Below, in pieces: positions 9,722 to 17,771 of a stretch of DNA of 64,000 bases. Position 1 is the first letter of the stretch. The number at the start of each line of letters is the position of its first letter. The DNA comes from Pseudomonas sessilinigenes (GTDB taxonomy: Bacteria > Pseudomonadota > Gammaproteobacteria > Pseudomonadales > Pseudomonadaceae). The stretch lies in NCBI RefSeq assembly GCF_003850565.1, contig NZ_CP027706.1, positions 5,084,001 to 5,148,000 of the forward strand, in the 5' to 3' direction. The notes beneath the pieces were generated by a model. That model was not told where the DNA came from. It saw only the letters and a list, made by a program, of their open reading frames with translations, and did not search any database. The position numbers and the translations under genes were made by a program.

Positions 9722-10621
9722 ATGTTCGACTACAAACTGCTTGCCGCACTTGCCGCGGTGATCGAACAGGCAGGATTCGAACGGGCAGCCCAGATACTGG
9801 GCTTGTCGCAGTCGGCTATTTCCCAGCGCATCAAACTGCTGGAAGCCCGGGTCGGCCAACCGGTCCTGGTGCGAGCAGCGCCTCCGACCCCGACCGAGAT
9901 CGGCCGGCGCCTGCTCAACCATGTCCAGCAGGTGCGCCTGTTGGAACGCGATCTGCAGAGCCTGGTGCCGTCCCTGGACGAAGAGGGGCTACCCGAGCGC
10001 CTGCGCATCGCACTGAACGCCGACAGCCTGGCCACCTGGTGGGCAGAGGCGGTGGGGGATTTCTGCGCCGAGCATCACCTGCTCCTGGACCTGGTGGTGG
10101 AAGACCAGACGGTGGGCCTCAAGCGCATGCGGGCCGGGGAGGTGGCGGCCTGTGTCTGTGCCAGCGAGCGGCCGGTAGCCGGGGCCCGTAGCCTGTTGTT
10201 GGGGGGGATGCGCTATCGGGCCTTGGCCAGTCCGGCGTTCATTGCCCGGCATTTTCCCCAGGGTGTACGTGCCGAGCAGTTGGCCCGGACCCCGGCGCTG
10301 GTGTTCGGTCCTGATGATTTCCTGCAGCATCGCTACCTGGCGTCCTTGGGGGTCGATGGTGTTTTCGAGCATCATCTGTGCCCTTCTTCCGAAGGGTTCA
10401 TTCGCCTCACGGAAGCTGGGCTCGGCTGGGGGCTGGTGCCCGAGTTGCAGGTTCGCGAGCAGATGCAGCGTGGCATCCTGCTGGAATTGCTACCGGACAA
10501 GCCCATCGATGTGCCGTTGTACTGGCATCATTGGCGTAATGGCGGGCAACTGCTGGCACAGCTCACCGAACACCTGGCACGTTTATCTGCACAATGGCTG
10601 GTGCCCTGGGAGCAGCCGTAA
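9722..10621 (+). CDS. argP: LysR-family regulator ArgP (IciA)
   Basis: A 299-residue LysR-type activator: winged HTH in residues 1-60 (ERAAQILGLSQSAISQRIKLLE) followed by the periplasmic-binding-like effector domain. The pattern MFDYKLLAALAAVIEQAGFE is typical of ArgP/IciA, which binds arginine or lysine and activates the exporter gene argO. It is divergent from the ACT-argO operon with 110 bases between, the usual layout of regulator and target. ATG is preceded by AGGAAAACTG. Confidence 0.88.
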   Translation: MFDYKLLAALAAVIEQAGFERAAQILGLSQSAISQRIKLLEARVGQPVLVRAAPPTPTEIGRRLLNHVQQVRLLERDLQSLVPSLDEEGLPERLRIALNADSLATWWAEAVGDFCAEHHLLLDLVVEDQTVGLKRMRAGEVAACVCASERPVAGARSLLLGGMRYRALASPAFIARHFPQGVRAEQLARTPALVFGPDDFLQHRYLASLGVDGVFEHHLCPSSEGFIRLTEAGLGWGLVPELQVREQMQRGILLELLPDKPIDVPLYWHHWRNGGQLLAQLTEHLARLSAQWLVPWEQP

Positions 10622-10634
10622 GCGTCAAGCGACA

Positions 10635-10678
10635 AGCTGCAAGCAGACAGTTTGCGCACTGATTTTTAACTTGCAGCT
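10635..10678 (+). terminator. Long-loop inverted repeat after argP (weak terminator or repeat remnant)
   Basis: AGCTGCAAG and CTTGCAGCT are perfect 9-base arms separated by 26 bases, just after the argP stop. There is a TTTTTAA run before the right arm but none after it. The motif resembles short extragenic repeats common in fluorescent pseudomonads. Terminator function is uncertain. Confidence 0.35.
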
Positions 10679-10711
10679 CGTAACTCGTCACTGCTTTCTT
10701 AGGAATATTTC

Positions 10712-11704
10712 ATGAAGATTCTGGTCACCGGCGCAAGCGGCTTCATCGGCGGGCGCTTTGCTCGTTTCGCCCTTGAGCAGGGCCTGGAGGTGCGGGTCAA
10801 TGGCCGGCGCGCCGAAGCCATGGAGCACCTGGTACGCCGTGGTGCCGAATTCGTCCAGGGAGACCTTGGGGACGCCGATCTGGTGCGCGAGCTGTGCCGT
10901 GACATCGACACCGTGGTGCATTGCGCGGGTGCCGTAGGCCTGTGGGGACGCTACCAGGACTTTCACCAGGGCAATGTGCTGGTCACCGAGAACGTGGTCG
11001 AAGCCTGCCTCAAGCAGCGAGTCCGGCGCCTGGTGCACTTGTCCTCGCCCTCGATCTACTTCGATGGCCGCGATCACCTGGGCTTGACCGAAGAACAGGT
11101 GCCCAAGCGCTTCAAGCACCCTTATGCCGCCACCAAGTACCTGGCCGAGCAGAAGGTTTTCGGGGCCCAGGAGTTCGGCCTTGAAGTCCTGGCCTTGCGC
11201 CCGCGCTTCGTCACTGGCGCCGGCGACATGAGCATTTTCCCCAGGCTCCTGAAGATGCAGCGCAAGGGGCGCCTGGCCATCGTTGGCAATGGCTTGAACA
11301 AGGTCGACTTCACCAGCGTGCACAACCTCAATGACGCCCTGTTCAGTTGCCTGCATGCCAGCGGCTCGGCCCTGGGCAAGGTCTACAACATCAGCAACGG
11401 GGCCCCGGTGCCATTGTGGGATGTCGTCAACTATGTGATGCGCCAGATGCAGGTGCCGCAGGTCACCCGTTATCGTTCCTATGGCCTGGCGTATAGCATG
11501 GCGGCGCTCAATGAGGGTTTTTGCCGGATCTGGCCGGGGCGTCCGGAACCGACCCTGTCGCGCCTGGGCATGCAGGTCATGAACAAGGACTTCACCCTGG
11601 ACATCAGCCGGGCCCGGCATTACCTGGACTATGAACCCAAGGTCAGTCTCTGGGCTGCCCTGGACGAGTTCTGCAGTTGGTGGAAGGCCCAGGACATAAG
11701 CTGA
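10712..11704 (+). CDS. NAD(P)-dependent epimerase/dehydratase (extended SDR)
   Basis: A 330-residue extended short-chain dehydrogenase: dinucleotide loop GASGFIG at residues 7-13 and the catalytic pair in YAATK (Tyr138, Lys142). The central part is like 3-beta-hydroxysteroid dehydrogenase / sugar-epimerase relatives; the substrate is not predictable from sequence. AGGA lies 8 bases before the ATG. A homologue sits near argP in P. aeruginosa as I recall, so the gene is part of the conserved neighbourhood rather than an arrival. Confidence 0.8.
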   Translation: MKILVTGASGFIGGRFARFALEQGLEVRVNGRRAEAMEHLVRRGAEFVQGDLGDADLVRELCRDIDTVVHCAGAVGLWGRYQDFHQGNVLVTENVVEACLKQRVRRLVHLSSPSIYFDGRDHLGLTEEQVPKRFKHPYAATKYLAEQKVFGAQEFGLEVLALRPRFVTGAGDMSIFPRLLKMQRKGRLAIVGNGLNKVDFTSVHNLNDALFSCLHASGSALGKVYNISNGAPVPLWDVVNYVMRQMQVPQVTRYRSYGLAYSMAALNEGFCRIWPGRPEPTLSRLGMQVMNKDFTLDISRARHYLDYEPKVSLWAALDEFCSWWKAQDIS

Positions 11705-11810
11705 AATCGAACACGGAACCGGGTTCGCCCGCTCCTGTCCATTGGCCGGATGATCTGGCGGTTTATACTCGCCGCATCCTGCCCATACCGCGGTTCAGAA
11801 AGGTTGCCCC

Positions 11811-12653
11811 ATGCGTAACGATGCACACGATGACTTCGACGATATTCCAAGCCTGCGCGCCGAGCCTCTTGATGACGATGTCCTCCCCACGCCCAGTGCT
11901 GTTCGCGAGCGCACCGCTGCACCTTTGCGCAACGCGCCAGCGGCCAAGAAGCCCAAGGGGACCGGCACTGGCCCATTGTGGGCGTTGGTGGGGGCGTTGT
12001 TCTTCGCGTTCATCGGCCTTGCCTGGTGGAGCTTCCAGCAGATCTCGCTGATGGAGCAGCAGTTGGTGGCGACCCAGGAGAGCTTCGCCAGGATCAGCGA
12101 GGAGGCAGCCGGACGCCTGCAGGACATCTCCGGCAAGGTAGTGGCCAGCCAGACCAATGTCATCACCGACAACGAGGCCTTGAAGCTGCAGATCAAGCAG
12201 CTGGAAAGCCGCTTGCAGGACCAGGGGCTGCAGCAACAGGGCGTAGCCGGCCAGGCCACTGACCTGGACAAGCGCCTGGAACAGATGAGCACCCAGGGTA
12301 CCGAGCAGCAGGCAGCCAACGTGCAATTGCAGGCCCAGGTAAAAGCCCTGGGAGCCGAGTTGGCGAGCCTGAAAGGGGTCCAGGCCGATGGCGACAAGGT
12401 CGACGCCCAGCTCAAGAGCCTGGGCACCGAGCTGGCCGCGCTGAAGAAGCAAGGCAACCCTGGGGCGGCCATCGAGCGCCTGGAGCAGGACATGATCGTG
12501 CTCAAGAGCCAGCAGGACAATCGTCCCGCGGCCGCACAGAACGGTGCCAGCACCGCCGAGTTCGACGCATTCCGTGGCCAGGTCACTCGCAACATCAATA
12601 CCCTGCAAAGCCAGATCCAGAACCTGCAGCAGCAGATCAACACCCGTCCCTGA
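11811..12653 (+). CDS. Membrane-anchored coiled-coil protein
   Basis: A 280-residue protein: an acidic, unstructured cytoplasmic N-terminus (residues 1-55), one membrane segment (GPLWALVGALFFAFIGLAWW, about 57-78), then some 200 residues of glutamine- and leucine-rich heptads typical of a long coiled coil, probably in the periplasm. I do not recognise an enzyme. The topology resembles envelope proteins sometimes labelled as chromosome-segregation ATPase-like on coiled-coil similarity alone. AAAGG precedes the ATG. Confidence 0.75.
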   Translation: MRNDAHDDFDDIPSLRAEPLDDDVLPTPSAVRERTAAPLRNAPAAKKPKGTGTGPLWALVGALFFAFIGLAWWSFQQISLMEQQLVATQESFARISEEAAGRLQDISGKVVASQTNVITDNEALKLQIKQLESRLQDQGLQQQGVAGQATDLDKRLEQMSTQGTEQQAANVQLQAQVKALGAELASLKGVQADGDKVDAQLKSLGTELAALKKQGNPGAAIERLEQDMIVLKSQQDNRPAAAQNGASTAEFDAFRGQVTRNINTLQSQIQNLQQQINTRP

Positions 12654-12768
12654 CCGATCAGGCCCTGCTACACCAAGTGGCGGGGCCTGAGGCCGGTTTG
12701 CTGAATGTTCATCCATAGCCTGTAGCCGTCTACGCTTGTCGAACGCCAATCGGAACGAGGAGTGGGCG

Positions 12769-13614
12769 ATGAAGGGGTTGCGCAAGGGTATTTGGCTGCT
12801 CTGGCCACTGTTGTTGTGCATGAGTGCGCTCCAGGCCGCGCCGGAGAACGATGACGGGGTGGCAGCCCGGGCGTTGCTGGAGAAGGCCCTGCGTTACTAC
12901 CGGGAGCAGGGCGACAAGGCATTCGCTGCGTTCAGTCGCCAGGGCGAGTTCGTCGATCGGGATCGCTATGTCTTCGTGGTGGACACCCGCGGCGTGATGC
13001 TGGCCAGCGGTGGACCGTCGTCGGCGTTGATCGGCCGCGATGTGTCCCAGGTGCTGGGGCAAGATCTGCGCAAGGCTTTCAAGGATGCACTGCAGACCCC
13101 GGAGCAAAACGGCATTCAGCAAGCCGAGTACCGCTGGCAGAACTGGGCGGATGGCAAGGTCGAACGCAAGCACGTGTACTTCCAGCGCGTTGGCGATCGT
13201 ATTCTCGCAGTGGGTTACTACCTGCCCCGGGCGTCGGCCGAGCAGGCCAGGGCACTGCTGGAGCGGGCGGCGACGGCCTTGGGCACTGACCAGCCGGGCA
13301 CGCTCAAGGCCATCAATGACCTGCAGGGCGGTTTCATCGAAGATGACTTGTATGTGTTCGTGGTCAGCCTCGACAGTCGGCGCTACCTGGCCCATGGCAC
13401 CAACCTGCGCTTGCTCGATACCGACTTCGCCAAGGTCAAGGACCCCCAGGGCAAACCGGTGGGCGAGCCGATGCTGGCGCTGATGGCGCGCCAGGACCAG
13501 GGCGAGTACCTCTATCGCTGGAAGAACCCGGTGACCGGCAAGGTCGAGGACAAGCACGCTTATCTGCGCAAGGTGGGCAACCTGCTGGTGGCGGTGGGGT
13601 ACTACAGTCCTTGA
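12769..13614 (+). CDS. Secreted protein with two tandem Cache domains
   Basis: A 281-residue protein with a signal peptide (cleavage likely after ALQAA) and two similar halves. Each half runs from ALLEKA..Y through YVFVV (residues about 65 and 200), a G-rich central stretch, a W-containing segment (YRWQNWADGK / YRWKNPVTGK), to VGYY near its end, which is the sCache_2 pattern. No transmembrane, HAMP, kinase or cyclase part follows, so it is a free periplasmic sensor or binding protein. GAGG precedes the ATG. Confidence 0.8.
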   Translation: MKGLRKGIWLLWPLLLCMSALQAAPENDDGVAARALLEKALRYYREQGDKAFAAFSRQGEFVDRDRYVFVVDTRGVMLASGGPSSALIGRDVSQVLGQDLRKAFKDALQTPEQNGIQQAEYRWQNWADGKVERKHVYFQRVGDRILAVGYYLPRASAEQARALLERAATALGTDQPGTLKAINDLQGGFIEDDLYVFVVSLDSRRYLAHGTNLRLLDTDFAKVKDPQGKPVGEPMLALMARQDQGEYLYRWKNPVTGKVEDKHAYLRKVGNLLVAVGYYSP

Positions 13615-13630
13615 GTGGTGGGGCGCCTGT

Positions 13631-15145
13631 TCAACGGGCCTTGTCTTCGCGTCCGCGCAGCAGGCGGTTGGGCATGGCGAGCGCTGCGGCCAGCCCCAGC
13701 AGGGATACTCCGGCACTGACCAGCAGCAGGTGCCGGAAAGTCAGCAGCAACTCCGCTCGCAGTGCGTCTCGTGCTGGGCCGGGGGCGGCGTTCAGGCCTT
13801 CGAGCAAGGCATTGCCGGAGTGCCCTTCGCTCATCAGCCCACTGCCCAACTGCGCCAGGCTCGAGTCCTGCAGCAAGGCCAGTAGCAATGCCGACATCAG
13901 CGCCACACCCACCGCGCCACCCAAGGCCCGGAACAGGTTGGTGGTACTGGTGGCGACCCCAATGTCACGTTGTTCCACCGCGTTCTGGGTGCCTACCAGT
14001 GACGTGGGGAACTGCATGCCGCTGGCGATTCCGCAGAGCAGCATGAACAGGGCACTGAGCAATTCTGCCTGGGGGGCAATCAACGCCATGCCGAGAATCG
14101 ACACCGGCATCAGCAGGGCCCCGGTGAGAATCATCGGTTTGTAGCGGCCAGTCACCGAAGTCAGGCGTCCGGCGCAGTAGGCGCCCATGGGCAATCCCAT
14201 GGCCAGGGGTAGCAGGTGCAGGGCGGCGCTGTCGGCCCCGGCCCCGGTGATGCTCTGGAAGCGCAGGGGCATCAGGACGATCAGTGAAATAGCCTGGAAG
14301 CTGGTGAAGAAGATCGTGCACCAGCACAACAGGGCATTGCGGTTGGCGAACAGGTGCATCGGCAACAGCGGCTCACGGGCCCGACGCTCATGCCAGACGA
14401 AAACCGCCAGGACAAGGGTGGCGATACCCAGTAGATCGAGCACTTGGGCGCTGCGCCAGGAGTATCCCTGGCCGATCTGCGTGATACCCAGCAGCAAGGC
14501 ACTGAGCCCGATGATCAACAGCAGCGTGCCGAGGTAGTCGATGATCGGCTTGCGCTGGGGAACCGGCAGTCCTACCAGGGTACGGTAGGCGACCCACCAG
14601 GCTCCCAGGCCCAGGGGCAGATTGATCAGGAACACCCAGCGCCAGGACAGGAACTCGGTCATGTAGCCGCCCAGCACGGGGCCGGCGACGCTGGCTACCG
14701 CGTACATGCTGCTGAAGTAGCCCTGGTAGCGACCGCGTTCCCGGGGCGGGACGATGTCGCCAATGATGGCCTGGCTCACCGAAATCATGCCGCCAGCACC
14801 GATGCCTTGGAAAATCCGTGCCAGCACCAGTTGCTCCATGTTCTGGGCCAGGCCACAAAACAGCGAGGCCAGGGTGAACAGTCCCATGCCGAACAGCATC
14901 AGTCGGCGTCGACCGTAGAGGTCACCGAGCTTGCCGTAGATGGGCACGGCGACGGTCATCGCCACCATGTAGCCGGAAATGACCCAGGCCAGCAGGCCGA
15001 CATCCTTGAATTGAGCCGAAATGGCCGGCATGGAGACAGCGACGATGGTTTGGTCCAGGGCGCCGAGAAAGATCGCCAGCATCAACGCGACCAGCACGCT
15101 GCGTATCGCCGGAGTGGAGGAGGCAGGTTGTTGGAGATGGGACAC
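13631..15145 (-). CDS. EmrB/QacA-type drug efflux transporter (MFS, DHA2)
   Basis: A 504-residue inner-membrane protein with about 14 hydrophobic segments. Visible MFS features are LGALDQTIVAVSMPAI in helix 1, motif A GKLGDLYGRRR, RIFQGIGAGGM and motif C-like AGPVLGGYM, the set of proton-driven DHA2 multidrug exporters. The start is GTG with AGG upstream. No membrane-fusion partner gene is adjacent, so it may work alone in the inner membrane. It is divergent from an AraC-family regulator across a 382-base region rich in inverted repeats, which suggests inducible expression. Confidence 0.85.
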   Translation of the reverse strand: MSHLQQPASSTPAIRSVLVALMLAIFLGALDQTIVAVSMPAISAQFKDVGLLAWVISGYMVAMTVAVPIYGKLGDLYGRRRLMLFGMGLFTLASLFCGLAQNMEQLVLARIFQGIGAGGMISVSQAIIGDIVPPRERGRYQGYFSSMYAVASVAGPVLGGYMTEFLSWRWVFLINLPLGLGAWWVAYRTLVGLPVPQRKPIIDYLGTLLLIIGLSALLLGITQIGQGYSWRSAQVLDLLGIATLVLAVFVWHERRAREPLLPMHLFANRNALLCWCTIFFTSFQAISLIVLMPLRFQSITGAGADSAALHLLPLAMGLPMGAYCAGRLTSVTGRYKPMILTGALLMPVSILGMALIAPQAELLSALFMLLCGIASGMQFPTSLVGTQNAVEQRDIGVATSTTNLFRALGGAVGVALMSALLLALLQDSSLAQLGSGLMSEGHSGNALLEGLNAAPGPARDALRAELLLTFRHLLLVSAGVSLLGLAAALAMPNRLLRGREDKAR

Positions 15146-15202
15146 GAAAGAACCTGTGGGGCAGTGATCGATCCGGCATGGCCGGGAGACATGGGGCCCA
15201 GT

Positions 15203-15228
15203 GTACTAAATAGGTGCCTACTAGATAG
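15203..15228 (-). promoter_or_regulatory. Candidate operator of the exporter gene
   Basis: TAGG-TG-CCTA lies within CTAAATAGGTGCCTACTAG, an imperfect inverted repeat 58-83 bases upstream of the exporter GTG, where it would overlap the minus-strand minus-10 region. Such short palindromes are typical TetR/MarR-type sites. The regulator is unknown. Confidence 0.35.
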
Positions 15229-15332
15229 CCGTGCAAGGAAGTTCCTGACAGTTATTTCATGAACGTACCCAGGCACCGCCGCGAGCGGATTGCGGCTGCC
15301 TCAAGAGGGGGATGGTTGTTCTTTTGAATGGT

Positions 15333-15347
15333 GAATGCGACGCATTC
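15333..15347 (+). promoter_or_regulatory. Perfect 15-bp palindrome in the AraC-gene promoter
   Basis: GAATGCG-A-CGCATTC lies between the candidate minus-35 TTGAAT and minus-10 TATAGT of the plus-strand promoter. This is the classical place for a repressor to bind. It is unlike the long direct repeats used by AraC proteins, so another factor may act here. Confidence 0.45.
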
Positions 15348-15452
15348 TGTATAGTGTTCGGGCTTTGCGGTTGTGCCCGAGGGGAGCGGCAGGTGTATTA
15401 ATTTATGTTACCTGAGCTTGCTTTTTCCCCTGGCGAATCCGTCAATTGATCA

Positions 15453-15470
15453 ATACCTATCGATGGGTAT
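15453..15470 (+). promoter_or_regulatory. Near-perfect 18-bp palindrome upstream of the AraC regulator
   Basis: ATACCTATCGATGGGTAT pairs at eight of nine positions and lies 58-75 bases before the regulator start, downstream of the proposed promoter. It could be a second operator or a feature of the leader RNA. Confidence 0.4.
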
Positions 15471-15527
15471 CCACGCTCCCTGTTCCTGGGAGTGCTGATT
15501 GTCCTTCTCACCGAGGCCCGGACTGTA

Positions 15528-16442
15528 GTGAACAAGCCAGCCCTTGCGTCCATTCCCGTGTTCAAACTCTATGGCGAAGACCTGGAGTGGCCCACTCCCG
15601 ATCTGTTGCACTGCGAGAGCATCAGCCAGCGAGGTCGAGAGTTCCAATGGGAGATCAAGCCTCATCGGCATGCCGACCTGTGCCAGTTGTTGTTCCTGTG
15701 CCGGGGGCAGGCAGAGTTGCAGGTCGAGGAGCGGCGGATCCTGTTGGAGACGCCGACGATCCAGGTCCTGCCACCGTTGTCGGTCCACGGCTTTCGTTTT
15801 TCCGAAGATGTCGAAGGCCATGTGGTGACCCTGGCGGCGCCGCTGGTGAGTCATCTGCAGGCGCGCCTGGGGCAGGTACAGGATGTCCTGGCAACGGACG
15901 CCAGCTATCCGGTGGGAGTCGATGCCCAATACCTGGAAAGCTTGTTCCATAGCCTGCAGGACGAGTACCAGGGGCAGCAGCCCGCCCGGGAAATGCTCAT
16001 GCACGCCCTCGTGGACATGATCGTGGTATGGATCGGGCGCCAGGCGCTGCTGCGTAGCAATGCCGGTCAGCGCCCACAGCGGTCACGGGAGTACTTCAAC
16101 GGCTTCATGCAACTGGTGGAAGCCCACTATCGCGAGCATGTGAAGGTAGAGGACCTGGCACACAGGCTGGGTATCTCCGTGTCGCACCTCAATGGCACCT
16201 GTCGCGAGCTGGCAGGGCAGCCGGCATTGCAGATCATGCACGAGCGCCAATTGCTCGAAGCCAAGCGCCTGCTGACCTACACCAGGATGACCATCTACGA
16301 GATTTCCGCCGAGTTGGGGTTTTCCGACCCAACCAATTTCACCCGGCTGTTCCGGCGCCGGGTAGGCATCTCGCCCAAGGTCTTCCGCGATCAGCTCAAG
16401 GCCGAGCAGGCCGGCGACCGCGGCTCCCTGTCGCTTACCTGA
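15528..16442 (+). CDS. AraC-family regulator, PobR-like
   Basis: About 304 residues: an N-terminal cupin-type ligand domain with DLLHCESI, WEIKPHRHADLCQLLFL and the HGFRF strand, then a C-terminal AraC domain with two HTH motifs (VEDLAHRLGISVSHLNGTCRE and IYEISAELGFSDPTNFTRLFRRRVGISPKVFR). The N-terminal words are those of PobR-type activators that sense aromatic acids. I favour the GTG opening MNKPALASIPVFKLYGE, by family resemblance; an in-frame GTG 12 codons earlier is possible. There is no pobA gene nearby; the neighbour is a drug exporter. Confidence 0.8.
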   Translation: MNKPALASIPVFKLYGEDLEWPTPDLLHCESISQRGREFQWEIKPHRHADLCQLLFLCRGQAELQVEERRILLETPTIQVLPPLSVHGFRFSEDVEGHVVTLAAPLVSHLQARLGQVQDVLATDASYPVGVDAQYLESLFHSLQDEYQGQQPAREMLMHALVDMIVVWIGRQALLRSNAGQRPQRSREYFNGFMQLVEAHYREHVKVEDLAHRLGISVSHLNGTCRELAGQPALQIMHERQLLEAKRLLTYTRMTIYEISAELGFSDPTNFTRLFRRRVGISPKVFRDQLKAEQAGDRGSLSLT

Positions 16443-16611
16443 GGGCGTTCAGGGTCGCGTTGTGGGGGATGCAGCGTTCCAGGTTGCAACTGGCATAGGC
16501 ACGGGGCTGCATGCGGGCCTGTTCGACGCGATAGGCAGCGGTGCCGTATAGCGCCAGGGTCACGGTGCAGGTCATGAAGATGGCCAGGTACCTTCTTGTC
16601 TTGACGTTCAT
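16435..16611 (-). CDS. Small membrane-anchored or secreted protein, 58 residues
   Basis: An open frame of 58 codons, ATG to TAA, with AGAGG nine bases before the ATG. The protein has a basic N-terminus MNVKTRR, a hydrophobic segment (YLAIFMTCTVTLALYGTAAY), then a polar tail with two cysteines in SCNLERC. The stop overlaps the end of the convergent AraC gene by three bases of coding plus the stop. I do not recognise the family. Topology and ribosome site support a real gene; no homologue is known to me. Confidence 0.55.
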   Translation of the reverse strand: MNVKTRRYLAIFMTCTVTLALYGTAAYRVEQARMQPRAYASCNLERCIPHNATLNALR

Positions 16612-16752
16612 GGCGATGACCTCTGAACCGGTGCTTGGGTATTTTCCAAAGCACTGTTATCAGAATAGGTCAGCGACCGGGGGGCTGCTCCGTATGTTTG
16701 GCTGGGTATTCAGCAAATGGATCGGGATGCGCAATCAGCCACTTGGTGCGTC

Positions 16753-17658
16753 CTACAGGCCTTCGTCCCAGAGTGGTTCCTGGGGAAACCTCAGGACCAG
16801 GAAATCCAGCATGCTGCGCAAGGTGGCCGGCATGTGCTTGCGCGAGGCATAGACCGCATACATGTTCATCCTGCGGGGCTCGGCATTGGCCAGCAGGCGC
16901 ACCAGCTCCCCGCGCTTGATGTATTCGCCTGCCTGGTAGCTGGGCAGCATGGCGATCCCGGCGCCGGCCATGGTCGTGCGCAGCAGGGTGCTGGCTTCGT
17001 TGGCGCTGATGTTGCCTTGCACCGGTACTGACACCGACTCGCCGTCCTGCTCGAAGTGCCACAGGCTCTTGCCGAAGTAGGAATGGGTCAGGCAGTTGTG
17101 CTGGCTCAGTTCCTCGACCTTTTGCGGGGCCGGATGTTGTTGCAGGTAAGCGGGCGATGCGCAGATCACCGAGCGGCAGACGGTCAGGCGCCGGGCAATC
17201 AGGTTCGGGTCCAGGTCGTTGCTCGTGCGGATCGCCAGGTCGATCCGCTCATCTACCAGGTTCACCGTGCGATCGAGCATCTGCAGGTCGATGCTCACCG
17301 CAGGATAACGCCTGACGTATTCAGCCATGGCGTCAGCCAGTTGCGCTTGGCCGAAAGACGTACTGACGCTGATGCGCAACAGCCCGCGTGGGACATCGTC
17401 GGGTTCACCGACCGCTGCCTGCATGTCGTTGGACAGCTCCAGCATCTGTCGGCAACGGGGCAGGATCTCCCCGCCGGCGGCAGTCAGGCTGAGCTTGCGT
17501 GTGGTGCGATGCATGAGACGGGCGCCGACCCAGTCCTCCAGTTCTGCCAGGTAACGCGAAACCACGGGGCGCGACAGGTCCAGGTGATCGGCGGCGGCCG
17601 ATTGGCTGCCCAGGTCGACGACCGTGACGAAGACTCGCATTGCTTGGAGACGATCCAT
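16753..17658 (-). CDS. LysR-family transcriptional regulator
   Basis: A 301-residue LysR protein with the HTH MDRLQAMRVFVTVVDLGSQSAAADHLDLSRPVVSRYLAELE and the usual effector domain. The N-terminal pattern is of the large CrgA/DsdC-like group seen beside oxidoreductases. It is divergent from the MBL-fold gene with 113 bases between, so that gene and the following SDR are its probable targets. The effector cannot be read from sequence. Confidence 0.85.
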   Translation of the reverse strand: MDRLQAMRVFVTVVDLGSQSAAADHLDLSRPVVSRYLAELEDWVGARLMHRTTRKLSLTAAGGEILPRCRQMLELSNDMQAAVGEPDDVPRGLLRISVSTSFGQAQLADAMAEYVRRYPAVSIDLQMLDRTVNLVDERIDLAIRTSNDLDPNLIARRLTVCRSVICASPAYLQQHPAPQKVEELSQHNCLTHSYFGKSLWHFEQDGESVSVPVQGNISANEASTLLRTTMAGAGIAMLPSYQAGEYIKRGELVRLLANAEPRRMNMYAVYASRKHMPATLRSMLDFLVLRFPQEPLWDEGL

Positions 17659-17771
17659 GATTTGCCCGCTTTCAGAAACAAACTATGTCCAAGCATCGCA
17701 TTTTTTGTGACGAGTCTGGCAACTAAGCTTGCTTCACTGTCAATCAAGTCAACAGACGCCGGAGCTGCCCC

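Larger units (their letters stand above)
15146..15527. promoter_or_regulatory. Divergent control region, exporter / AraC regulator
   Basis: A 382-base region between two divergent genes with three separate palindromic sites described individually. A candidate plus-strand promoter is TTGAAT at 15324 and TATAGT at 15350, with a spacer of 20 that is longer than ideal. No coding frame of note lies inside it. Confidence 0.5.
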
